This document shows, in pieces, positions 35,313 through 45,516 of a stretch of DNA of 64,000 nucleotides. The DNA is taken from positions 1,798,001 through 1,862,000 of the forward strand of contig NW_017264197.1 in the NCBI RefSeq assembly GCF_001619985.1. Direction: 5' to 3'. Each line of letters starts with the position of its first letter. Positions within the stretch are counted from its first letter, which is position 1. The notes beneath the pieces were generated by a model, which searched no databases, had not been told where the DNA came from, and saw nothing but the letters and a program-made list of their open reading frames with translations. Source of the stretch: Xylona heveae TC161. Taxonomy: Eukaryota > Ascomycota > Xylonomycetes > Xylonales > Xylonaceae. Both the position numbers and the translations under genes were made by a program.

Positions 35313-37740
35313 CTATTGATTCTGCCGTGACCCAGACGAGGACGACATGGTCGTTGGCTGTGGCGGGTTGCGTCTGTAGCCCGTATACGTGCCCGGGACA
35401 TAGGGATTCTCGCGCAGCGAAGCCGGCGGGAGACTTGAGTTTGCAGAGGCAGCATTTGATGAAGATCCGGCAGTCGCAGCCGCCGACGAAGAAGGGTGCT
35501 GCTGCTCGACAATGACGCGCTTTGAAGAGGGAGCTGCAGAGGCGGAAGAAGCAGCAGTAGCGCCGGTACCTGGGGCGTCTCTTGGAGCGGGCTCAATGGC
35601 TGGAAGAGAAGAAGGAGGAGCAGTGGTAGCTTCCCCGGCTTCGATGGCGCGCAGAGTGCGGTCTTCTTCGTCGTGACGACGGCGACGGTCGTGGCGTTCG
35701 CGCTCGTAGCGGGCGTCTGCACGAGGGCGTACTGCGTTAGCATATGTATAGAATGCAGTAATTTGATTATTCGCAGAATACTGGACAATAAATTTGGATG
35801 CATTGGGGAAAGGACTAAAAGGTACCTCTGAGTTGCTGCGTCTTGGCTGCGAGGACTTGAATTTCTTCCTTGGTCAAGACGCGCAGGACAATGACATAGT
35901 CGAGTCTTTCTTCAAACCGTTCATGTGCTTCCTCGAGTGCCTCCGGGTTGACCAGCCGACGGTCGATTTTTGTCCATCGTGCGGTTGGCGGTATGCCCTT
36001 TTTGCCTGCTTCCTTGAGCGGTGCGACGCCTTCGCGAATGGGTGCTGGATCTTCGGGAAACTTTTGCGTAGGCTCTTTGAGGATACCTTTGATAGGTGCC
36101 TCGGCGGCTTCTTTGATCGCCAGCTGTTTTCCTTTTTCTCTTTCCTTTTCAGGAGGAGATACAATCTGAAGCGGTTTCTCGGATCTGCTGGCCCTCGTGG
36201 CATCGGTGTCGTCGCCAGAGTCCCGGTCGTGGTGCTTTCTGTGACGGCGGTGATGATGGTGGTGATGGCGGTCTCCAGAATCATACGATCGGTCGCTGTC
36301 CCTATCTCGGTCACGGTCGCTGTCGCGCTCGCTTGCTCGGCGACGGTCTTCATATTCCAAGGCGTCACTCTCGCGGTGTTGCTGTTCTCGCCTTCGTCGA
36401 CGCCTCTCGCGAGCTTCTTCGTCGCTTGATTCGCGACTGTGTCTGCCATGGTTATCCTTGGAGTCCTCGTCGCTTCCGTGAGTTGTCTTTTCATATCTAT
36501 GAGATCCTCGATCCCTGTCGTACCCTCTGTAATCGTAGTCGTAATCCTGGTCATATTCATAGTCGCGAGGATCGCGGGCATATCTGCCGTAGTATTCGTC
36601 GTCGGCATGATAAGGAGCATACAGCTCACGATTACTGCTTCGTGGCGAGGTGTGCTCAGGCCCGCCCGTGCGAATACCGAACCCTCTTCGTTCCACATCG
36701 TCATCGATGGCGGGGCGGCTTCGGCGCGGGATATCTGGCTCGTCGTCTCTGTATGGGTATGCTCGGTCGTGGTCTTGGTGCACTGCTACAGGTCGGTGTG
36801 TTCGGCTTGACGGCGCGTCATATATCTCGGCTGCTTTGCCGTCGATATAGTCACGAGAGGATCGCTCTGATGCGTATGGCCGCGTAGGACCTCTCAGACT
36901 CTCGGACCGAGCAATCTTATCAAATCCTCGAGTCGAAGGCGGAGGGCCTGCTTCACGGGTGACCGAGGTTCTCGGAAGGGTCCCCTCGAGCGCAGACATG
37001 CTCCAGGTACCGTTTCTGCCGGCACCATCGTAGCTGCTTCGCCGGGACCGTCTCCGCGGAGCAGTATCTCGGTACATTTGCTCCTTAGGATCGGTATAGG
37101 AGTAGCCATAATAATCGCCTTCATCGTACCGGCTCGTTCGTTGCCTCTCGCCCGGATAACGCTTTGTCGGTAGATAGCCCCTTTCAGCGGCTCGACGAAC
37201 CCGCTCTCGACTTTCATCATCTGACCCAAGGCGATTGACCTGGTGATGGCCATCAACGCTGTAGATACGGCGGTGCTGCCGTCTGGCAGCCGAAGCCGGG
37301 GTCAAATAATATGCTTCGTCGTCGGCTGAGTCATAGGTGCGTGCCAGGGGACTGGACGTGCGTGCCGTTGTGGGAGCATGGACGATAGGTCGAGCACGTG
37401 TGGGGGACCGCGAAGGCAGAGAATTCAACGAATGTCGAGGATTTGGTACCTCGAGTGTCGACCGGCGAGGGCGGGTGCGATATTCGCGGAGTTGAGCTGA
37501 CGGAGGGCTTTGGTCCTTGTAGATCCGAGGAACCGCATGGTGTGCGTCATCTACCCGTTCTGCGCTGCTCCTGGGGTTCGTAAACGCATCTCGACTGGTT
37601 CGAGGAGACGAATGATGATAATAGGGGTCGTAGGATCCGTGCAAGTCTCCCACAGTACCCGTCGAGGCACGCATGGGATTGGTCAAGCGGCGGGAGGGTG
37701 AGACGGGACGATAATATCGCGAGGTGTCCATGTCCGGCAT
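35313..37740 (-). CDS. Arg/Asp/Tyr-rich protein with DUF8035-like C-terminus
   Basis: Minus-strand exons 37740-35826 and 35716-35313 give 772 aa; ATG at 37740 starts MPDMDTSRYYRPVSPSRR. Most of the protein is disordered: Ser/Arg/Pro-rich, then charged Asp-Arg-Tyr tracts (YEYDQDYDYDYRGYDRDRG), an RD-repeat segment and a His run (HHHHHHRRHRKHHD). The only compact segment, about residues 585-638, reads ARWTKIDRRLVNPEALEEAH and ends VLTKEEIQVLAAKTQQLR. I recall this as the fungal DUF8035 domain. The last exon is Ala/Ser/Pro-rich. The composition resembles RNA-binding or splicing-associated disordered proteins and septal-pore-type disordered proteins of filamentous fungi; which of these, if any, is not shown by the sequence. 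Confidence 0.85.
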
Positions 37741-40464
37741 GGAATTGAACTTTCTAGAAGAATGTAGGAGGCTGAGAATTTTTTCCCTTCTTTGCAGTAG
37801 TAAAAGCGCGAGGGGGTAAAAAAAAAAAGTAACGATAGCGAAGTCGTTGGACGAGAGACAATGAATGATGTAGGTGGGGTGCTCACGTCAGCGGGGTTTC
37901 TGCTGCTCGGAACAAATGATAATAGCTAGCGCAACGGGCCGCCCGCATAAGGCTGGATCGAGGGATCGCAGGTTTTCAAATAGTTATCAAGAATCCCAAG
38001 GGTCCATCTGTCGCAATATAACCAAGATGAGTCGGTCCTTTTCTTTTCACCGACAGGTCGGCTTGTTGCTCGGGGAGAGTCACCCACGTGGGACTCTGCC
38101 AAGATGATCTCTCTCCCAAGAGAGTGAGATATAACTAAGCCCCACAACACTCGAGAATATTCCGGGACAAAGTTTGGGAGAGAGTTGCGAGCAATGGTCG
38201 CGGATGATGTCAAAACGACTCTGATGAATTATTGGCTGCCGGTGCTGCACAAATGCCGAGAAATCAGTTGCAGCTGAGCAAACACTCCGAGGGCTCGTAG
38301 TGAAACGACAATATTCGGTGGATTTGACCGAGATGTGGAGCGTACCCGCTTTTCGTCTGCAGAGTTTCTGTACAGCTGCTCCAGTGTGGCGACCAGCACC
38401 GACGCGTGAGGGAATCAATTGGTAGAATTTGCAAGTTGTACCGTCGTTTTCGTCGTCCACCCGGATAAATTTCGGGAAAACAGACGATAAAGTAGGAATC
38501 CGTAGGAATTCAAGTGATCCGCTTCAATTGTCGTAGCAAGGAATTAAGCGTCAAGTCCCTGATCGGCAGTCAATGCGGCCTTTGAAGAAATATAGTCGCA
38601 GAGAGTTGCGGGATCGATAGACAACAGATACCTTCTGGAACGAGAATTGCACTATCTGAATGAAAATCCTCTGTAGCGGAAAGCGAAAGGTCGAAATGGT
38701 TCACTTATTCCGCGAGGCTCGAGGGAACGTGTTGTATAGAGATAGGTTGCCTGACCGATGGTTGCTCTGAGAATTCTTCTACGATCCGGCCAGCGCCCAC
38801 GAATATGTATATGCAGGTCGGAGGTGACTTTAATATGTTTCTTCTCTACTGTCATTATCGTCTGCGCATAGCTTTGCAAATCGGATCAAATGGCCTACAG
38901 GGCTCAATTGCCACTTGGCACGAGGCGGCACATCGCCTTGGCGACGCCTGGAATCGTCTCCAAGACCTCACGTCGATAACTAGGGCAACCATTGCATTGG
39001 TCAGGCAAAGCATCTACGTTTCTTCCACAGCAAGAGATTGCATCAGCATCATCACGAGAGAAATTTATTTAATGCAGCAGCCGATTGATCCTTTGCCGTT
39101 CGGACACGTTTGCGTTTGGCAGACAACGTTTCACATCTCACGGTTGAAGGGTGCAGGAGTGGCCGATCAGGCATCCAAACCCACCGGTCATCGCCACCCC
39201 CACAGAGCGTGGCCCAATGCCCAACGCTCGGAAAATTGCGCACGAAAATGATGCATTAGTCCTCTTGCCTTTGCCTTCATCAAGCATCTTGCTTGGAATC
39301 ATCAAAGAGTAATATGACATGGTTAAACTAGGTCTCCTCTTGATTCTTTTATCTTTGGAAGAGGAAGGTCACGATTGATTAGTCAGTCGATTGATCTTTA
39401 ACGTGATTGGGTATCGATTGGGGGTTACCCGGACAACGTAGACACCTATTCATGCCCACCAATCAGATTTCCATTTCGGGAAGAGTGGCATGGCCTGTAC
39501 CGAGGTTCCCTCGGCGACGAATCAAGGAACCGAATGGACTTTTGTAACCGCTAGACTTGGATCGGTCAGGTCTGTTTGGGCCTGGAAATAAAATAATGAA
39601 TTCATGTGCAGAGTACTCTAAAAAGAATGACAGATTTTCAATGACCATCGGGACCCTACCTATCAGGCAGGAACAGCATTGTTGTTTTACATTTCCTTTT
39701 TTACTAAATATAAAGAATTGCCTAAGAACTTGGAGTAGATTTTATTATTTTTTATTATTTTTTATTAGATTTCTTAGAATTACTTTAATTTTCTTTTTTC
39801 TTTCTTTTCTTTCTTTCCCTTCTACTTTTTACTATTATTACTAGTTTCAAGATTAGTAGCATAAAACCTGTGAAATTCTATTTCATTCAAGTATAAAGGT
39901 TACTAGGGCTATGGATCAACGACTGAGATCCCAGTGACTATGAGACGAGGCTGGACCGCACCAGGGGTTACCTGGTGCTGGAAAATAGACCGTGCACGCT
40001 AAGCGAGCCCCATCCCTGCCAAGTATTTAAACGGGCAGAACTGTATAGGTAGATAGTAGCCTTTTCCTTTCTTCATGCTTCGTTTTGTCAAATAAACTAC
40101 GGAGTAGCTTTCAAACCCACATGCAGACCCGACTGTGACACCCGCTCCACCCAATCATTGACCAGAACCTTCTCGAAGCTGGTTAGCGCGTGTCACGTTA
40201 CATTTCATCATGAGCATATGTCTCACGCCAGCGATATAACTCAAAAGTATTGTGAGATATTTTCATCTCCTTTATCGAACTTGTTTTGGCTCAAAGTCTC
40301 CGTGTAATACGGTGATGAGTCAATTGTTATCACTGGCCATTCGGTTGTTGCGCCCGCATTATTTATGTTCCCCAACCATTTTTCCTGCCCTTCGTAAGGG
40401 GCATATGCCACTGCTTCATCATAGCCAACCTCACTGCGCGTTGACTCTCACTGCATTCAAATTG
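37741..40464. other. Divergent spacer, 2.7 kb
   Basis: The region lies between the divergent DUF8035-like gene and the kinase. It holds a CACGTG-centred inverted repeat (38076-38097), an AT-rich block (about 39690-39850, with TTATTATTTTT repeats) and one TACGGAGTA motif (40098-40106). Short open frames on both strands show no family signature. The kinase frame stays open upstream to 40252 but the product there is not kinase-like. Confidence 0.5.
38076..38097. promoter_or_regulatory. E-box palindrome (AGAGT-CA-CCCACGTGGG-ACTCT)
   Basis: The 10-bp palindrome CCCACGTGGG (38083-38092) has a CACGTG core and is flanked by AGAGT and ACTCT, complementary to each other with a two-base offset. CACGTG is the core bound by bHLH factors. 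It is 350 bp upstream of the divergent DUF8035-like gene start. Occupancy is unknown. Confidence 0.35.
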
Positions 40465-41742
40465 ATGGAGACCAACGAAGATTTTGATACGCGTCTTCTT
40501 TACGAGCCTCTGGAGGGGGTCGAAAGACTTGAGAACTATCGACCAGGGGGCTATCACCCCATTCAAATTGGAGATCACTTTAACGGTCGATATCGAGTTG
40601 TTCATAAGCTGGGATATGGGTCTTATTCAACTGCGTGGCTGGCCCGTGATGAAAAATTCAATAAATACGTTGCAGTAAAAGTTTGCACAGCAAATGCAAA
40701 TCCAAAGGAAGTGGACATTATTTCCATGCTCACTCGTCCTCATTGTCCTTCAGTCAACCATCCAGGGAATATGATGGTCCCTTCAATTCTAGATAGGTTC
40801 ACCATTCATGGCCCAAATGGCAATCATGCTTGCTACGTCACAGCACCAGCAAGTGCTAGCCTCTCCGGGGTGAAAGATGGCTCCTGGATCCGCTTATTCC
40901 AGCTCGACGTAGCCCGGTCATTGGCTGCACAACTCGTTCTTGTTGTGGATTATGTACATGCCCAAGGAATTGTCCATGGAGACCTTCACCTCGGCAACAT
41001 TCTTCTCAAAGTTCCGCCCAATTTTGACCAGCTCTCACTTCAACAATTATATGAGAAATATGGAGCACCGGAACTCGACCCAGTTGTTCGTCTAGATAGC
41101 AATCCGCTTCCGCCTGGTGTCCCATCCCACGGCATTGCGCCCATATGGTTAGGGGAAGCGAGTGAGAGAATCACACTTTCAGAGACCAGGATCTTGCTTA
41201 CAGACTTTGGTGAAGCCTTTTCCCCTTCAAAAGAAGGGAAATACGAATCTCACACCCCCCTTGTCATCCGCCCCCCCGAGGTGCGGTTTGAGGCAAATGA
41301 TCCTCTGTCTTTTTCATCGGACATTTGGACCCTCGCCTGTACCATATGGTCTATCATAGCTCAACGGCCATTATTTGAAGGGTTTCTCGCGACGGAGGAC
41401 GATATGACCTGCGAGCATGTCGATGCTCTTGGTGTTTTGCCACTTGAATGGTGGAGGAGGTGGGAGGCGCGACGACTGAAATTTACTGAAGATGGTAAGC
41501 CAATGAACCGCAACCCTTTCCGATCTTGGGACGATCGGTTTGAGGATAGCGTGCAACAGCCTAGGCTAGATAGTGACATGCCGCCGTTTGATGCAAGGGA
41601 GAGGAAAGCTTTCTTCGACATGCTAAGGCCGATGCTCTCATTCAGACCAGAGAATCGCCCTACTACCAAGCAAATTCTCGATTCAGAATGGATGCTAAAA
41701 TGGGCTCTGCCTGAATATGGCAAGATCCAAGATAATGTATGA
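40465..41742 (+). CDS. SRPK-like serine/threonine protein kinase
   Basis: This intronless gene encodes 425 aa from the ATG at 40465 (METNEDFDTRLLYEPLEGVE). The frame is open 71 codons further upstream, but that part is not family-like. Kinase signatures: Gly-rich loop LGYGSYSTAWLA, ATP-anchoring lysine K72 in VAVKV, catalytic loop HGDLHLGNIL with D173 (HGD in place of HRD, as is common in the fungal SRPK/HAL1-like group), DFGEAF with D247, RPPEV and SSDIWTLACTIWSI. There is an insertion between subdomains VIb and VII, as in SR-protein kinases, but it is short. Fungal genomes carry many such SRPK-like genes, so substrate identity (SR proteins or other) cannot be assigned. Confidence 0.88.
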   Translation: METNEDFDTRLLYEPLEGVERLENYRPGGYHPIQIGDHFNGRYRVVHKLGYGSYSTAWLARDEKFNKYVAVKVCTANANPKEVDIISMLTRPHCPSVNHPGNMMVPSILDRFTIHGPNGNHACYVTAPASASLSGVKDGSWIRLFQLDVARSLAAQLVLVVDYVHAQGIVHGDLHLGNILLKVPPNFDQLSLQQLYEKYGAPELDPVVRLDSNPLPPGVPSHGIAPIWLGEASERITLSETRILLTDFGEAFSPSKEGKYESHTPLVIRPPEVRFEANDPLSFSSDIWTLACTIWSIIAQRPLFEGFLATEDDMTCEHVDALGVLPLEWWRRWEARRLKFTEDGKPMNRNPFRSWDDRFEDSVQQPRLDSDMPPFDARERKAFFDMLRPMLSFRPENRPTTKQILDSEWMLKWALPEYGKIQDNV

Positions 41743-43448
41743 GTTATTTATCCGTTTCCGAGGGAGTATCTCTGGGTATGTTGCGAAATATAGGATGCTT
41801 GCACCTGAAGAGAGACCACGACGTCAAAGCGTTCTGCCAAAATAGATTGAGTCTACCCATCCCAAGGTTCGCATTTGGCATATGGCCTGAATCGTTTCGT
41901 CTTGGGAGAATCTGTTTGATGTAAGAATATGGTCGTCATATATCTATCATATTCCTACTCTTCTCTCCTGCGACCAAGCTGAGCTACTCGTATTGAGGCG
42001 CGAAACCAGGAATTGTCAAAACTAACTCGAAAAGGCAATTACGGTCCTGGGTTAGACATTGGCTTTGGGGATCAGCATTTTCCGGAAGGATATATCATGA
42101 AGCGTTTGATGCATCAACATATGTAGGAGTTATTTCAATATTCAATCGATCCGATGCTTGATGTTCCAGATAAGGAATTGATAGCTGCTAGCTACTCCGT
42201 AACGGCCAGAGGCAATTACCGTCTTATCATGTCGGCAGTGTAGCCACCATGGTCACGTGACCATAACCATCTCGTTCATTTTGGTCCATCTATCAGAGTT
42301 TGAACGAGCGAGGTAAACTTACACAGTAGTTGGTTTCTATACCTTTGATCATATAAATGCTTTTTGTTTTCTACACTTTACATGACTTTCTTTACATGTG
42401 TTTCTGCCCCTTCCATTGGCTAAAAAGCTGCCGCAGGGACATAACAGACATGAAGCTGACTCATCCACGACAGAGCACAATTCGGCCAAAATGGGCCTCG
42501 GCAACCAGTCCGACAGCGCATTGAGCTCGATCAACCCGATGATCTTGAGCTCAGCTGGGAAATCAGCATGGCAGAGCGTTCGAGTAGAAAGTGCAGTTGG
42601 TGCTTGTCGCAGCGTGCTCGGTGCCCTCGGTGGGAGGTTGGCACAGTAGGTGGCAGATTTAGGCCGATGGCCCGCTGGAGCCGTCGTTTGGTCCGTCGTC
42701 GCCGACCCTCCATTGACCAATGGTACCCCACCGATCGTCCAGGGGTAGCCGTGCACTAACACGACAGTTGACCAGCCACGACGAGTCGTCAGCTCGTCCT
42801 GTTCATCCCCTGTAAGTTGCCCAGGTACTCCGTAGCTCTGGACAGGTAGTCAAGTTACCTTCTGTAGCTTCAAGCGCCGAGCTTCCCCTTAGGCCTTGGC
42901 AAGGCAAGAGGCCGGTGCTTTGTTTATCTTTCCCCTTTGACTGTCGTTCTGTGACACGCTGAGACTGATTATGGACCACTCATTTGCTGGCGGCTCCGAC
43001 CTTTTGTGCCAGCCACCCCCGGTGTACTACGTAGGTACGGTAGGTACCTTAGTTACCGGGCTCTCTGTACTTGACGGATACTGTACCAGTCACTTGCTAG
43101 AGGTACAGAGCTTATTGGAGCACCGCGACAACAACAATAACAAATCAACTCCAAAACAAACTCCCCCAACCCCCTTTCTTTCTGGGGTTATTTCAGCTCT
43201 CTCGTCTGCCAATGATTTGACCACCTTCTCACGCCCCCCCCTCCCCTCCTCTCACTCTCTTCTCTTCTTCCATTGCTCGCTTCACTTTCTTCTTCGTCAA
43301 CCCCGAAAAGAGGCGATAAGTTAGTTAACTTAAGTCCAAGCCTCGTTTACCCGCTTCCTCGGTGCTTCTTCACTGTGGTCGTCCTTCTTATTACACCCAT
43401 CCTCGCCCATTATATCTCTCCCTCCTCATATCCAATACACGATCCTGA
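41743..43448. other. Spacer between kinase and hexA, with hexA promoter
   Basis: I see no gene. Two TACTCCGTA motifs (42193-42201 and 42826-42834), a 16-bp palindrome with a CACGTG core (42249-42264) and a CT-rich stretch (43180-43290) typical of a strong fungal promoter lie here. Open frames up to 137 codons on either strand show no family match. Confidence 0.5.
42249..42264. promoter_or_regulatory. 16-bp perfect palindrome centred on TCACGTGA
   Basis: ATGGTCACGTGACCAT equals its own reverse complement over 16 bases. The core TCACGTGA is the high-affinity form of the bHLH site used by Cbf1-like factors in yeast. It sits about 500 bp after the kinase stop and upstream of hexA. Confidence 0.4.
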
Positions 43449-43894
43449 TCTTCATCAGTGAATTCCTCTCAGGTAAGAGACCCACTTGCCAACTAGCCCC
43501 CCCCCGAAAGCCTCCCCAACCCCCCCACGGGTGTGTTTATTCGCTTCGCTCCAAATCAACGTGGTCCTTGCTCACCGCTTCGCGTCTCTCCTCCCAGCTG
43601 GCTCGGTCGAAGCTCTTTCCATCACACCGCTTCAAAAAGACTCCAAGAGAAGAGTAATCGTGTTGACACCTCGTCATCTCACCTTTACCCTCTTCTTTTA
43701 GACCTTTTTAATTCTCCTGCGAAGCAAGAGTTCCTTCTTGTCTTCCTTTCGAATTGTTGCCATAACGGTTCGGAAGGTATTCGAGAAGGGACCCCCGCCC
43801 GCTGGTCAATCTGGACTTTGACGCCCGCGTTCCGATCCCCTTCAGTGTCTTCCCGTCCTCGTACCGGAGCGACGCTGTCTCGTCAGCTACTCAG
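43449..43894 (+). promoter_or_regulatory. hexA 5' leader end and leader intron
   Basis: A strong donor (CTCTCAG/GTAAGAG, intron from 43473) and an acceptor (TACTCAG at 43894) define a 422-nt leader intron. The region is CT-rich and has no ATG at all between 43215 and the exon that follows. This suits a translated-free leader of a highly expressed gene. Confidence 0.5.
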
Positions 43895-44892
43895 GTCAGA
43901 GTAGAAGGAGCTGCCAACTTACCTTCTCGATCAAGCGCCGGACGGGAAGGTCACGAAGTCCGCTACTCCTCCTTCTCTGCCGAGCTTCCTCGCCGTCATC
44001 ACCACGACCGTTCGCAATATCAGCAACACGATCAAGACTTTGTCCTTGAGCGTGAGCGTCAGCTGCGCACCCATATTCCCGGCTCCCGTCAACAGGAAGA
44101 CTTTTACGTGGAGAGAGAGGATACCCGCTACCCGCGAGACCGTTTCGCCGAGGTAGAACTCTCCCGCGAACGGTAAGTGTCCTATCTACAATCTGGCCCT
44201 TCTCTTCCTCGCCATTCCTCTTTCCTCGCTCTCCTCTGCATTCTTCATCTTTTGGGCTTTCTTCTACCTCATCTGGCCCTGGGCACGCCGACCATCTTGG
44301 GCCCTCTTCCGTTTCCGGCTCGATGAGGCTGGGCTGCCGGACCATGTCGGGTCGACGCTCCACCAGGCCGCCAACGCATCCCCATGCTCGCGATCAGGCC
44401 ATGGCCAATGGGAACCCTGGCCGGCTCCTTGGGTTGGCCTAGTAACGTGGGCCTCCACGACACTCCACATCTGTCCTTCGCCCACACACCTCTCGTAAGA
44501 TATACTGCTGACGCCGTCTGTTTTGTGTTCCGTCTAGCTACCAAGAACCCTATCGTCCCTTCTCCGAGACACACATCGACGTCGACGCCGCCGGCCCTCA
44601 GCCTTACGGTCGTAACATTGATAACACCCAAGAGTACTACGACCGCGAGTACTCTACCGTCGACGCTCCCCGTTCCTATCGCGAGACCGAGGTTCGCTCT
44701 ACCGTTCCTCGTCCCACCGCTCAGTTTGCCGAGTCGAGCATCGACATCGCCGAACGCGAGTATCGTCAGCGTTCCCAGCCCTTGTACGCCGAAGACTACC
44801 CCGGCCAAGGATACCAGCCCGTAGGCGACATTCGTGTCCAGTCCGAAACCACCGTCGACGCTCCCAAGCCTCACCGTCACCGTAAATTCACC
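43895..44892 (+). other. hexA N-terminal extension reading frame (no AUG)
   Basis: Segments 43895-44172 and 44538-44892, joined across a 365-nt GTAAGT...TCTAG intron, make an open frame of 211 codons that runs in frame into the HexA start Met at 44893. It reads as real protein: many Arg/Glu/Tyr/Gln residues, for example RYQEPYRPFSETHIDVDAAG, EYYDREYSTVDAPRSYRETE and VQSETTVDAPKPHRHRKFT, with strong C-ending codon bias like the core. Aspergillus hex1 genes are known to be alternatively spliced with a longer N-terminal form. No ATG exists in this stretch, so a longer isoform would need an upstream exon I cannot find, or a non-AUG start. Confidence 0.6.
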
Positions 44893-45516
44893 ATGGGTTA
44901 CTACGACGAGGACGGTCAATACCACTCCTTCCGCCACGGTCTCCACCGTGCTGCGGACCGTATCCTCCATCCGCTCCACCCCCGTGTCGAGCGCGAGGAC
45001 ATCTACGTTCACAATGATGCCCCCGCCCCCGTCCGCGAGAGTGTGCGCATGGTTGAGCGTGGTGGCGCGCCCAACACCATCACCATCCCGTGCCACCACA
45101 TCCGCATTGGCGACCTTTTGATCCTCCAGGGCCGTCCCTGCCAGGTCATTCGCATCACCACCTCGGCGCAGACTGGTCAGCACCGCTACCTTGGTGTCGA
45201 CCTCTTCACCAAGCAGCTTCATGAGGAGTCGAGCTTTGTCTCGAACCCTTCGCCTTCGGTCATTGTCCAGAATATGCTCGGTCCTGTCTTCAAGCAGTAC
45301 CGCGTTCTTGACATTCGTGACGACGGCCGTGTCGTTGCCATGACGGAGACTGGTGATGTCAAGCAGGGCCTGCCTGTGCTCGACCAAGGTGGCCTGTGGT
45401 CCCGCCTCAACGACTCTTTCGCCAATGGACGTGGCAGCGTTCGCGTGCTTGTCATCAACGATGCTGGCCGTGAGCTCGCTGTTGACTACAAGGTCGTCCA
45501 CGGCTCCCGTCTCTAA
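44893..45516 (+). CDS. hexA: Woronin body major protein HexA/Hex1 (core form)
   Basis: The core product is 207 aa starting MGYYDEDGQYHSFR, equivalent to Neurospora HEX-1, which begins MGYYDDD. It self-assembles into the crystalline core of the Woronin body, the peroxisome-derived plug that seals septal pores after hyphal damage. The eIF5A-like fold is plain: ITIPCHHIRIGDLLILQGRP, RYLGVDLFTKQLHEESSFVS, then VFKQYRVLDIRDDGRVVAMT and SVRVLVINDAGRELAVDYKV. It ends in SRL, a type 1 peroxisomal targeting signal. The ATG context (TTCACCATGG) is excellent. Codon use is extremely biased to C-ending codons, as expected for an abundant protein, which also explains a long antisense frame. Confidence 0.97.
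   Translation: MGYYDEDGQYHSFRHGLHRAADRILHPLHPRVEREDIYVHNDAPAPVRESVRMVERGGAPNTITIPCHHIRIGDLLILQGRPCQVIRITTSAQTGQHRYLGVDLFTKQLHEESSFVSNPSPSVIVQNMLGPVFKQYRVLDIRDDGRVVAMTETGDVKQGLPVLDQGGLWSRLNDSFANGRGSVRVLVINDAGRELAVDYKVVHGSRL

Noticed and set aside
40252-40464. Upstream in-frame extension of the kinase (71 codons)
   Set aside because: The extension is not like other kinases of the group; the ATG at 40465 begins family-like sequence just before the kinase domain.
42349-42762. 137-codon minus-strand frame upstream of hexA
   Set aside because: It overlaps comparable frames on the plus strand and has no domain.
44269-45501. A 410-codon minus-strand open frame across hexA
   Set aside because: It is the antisense shadow of a very codon-biased gene: absence of TTA, CTA and TCA codons on the plus strand removes antisense stops. 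It has no domain and crosses a proven intron.
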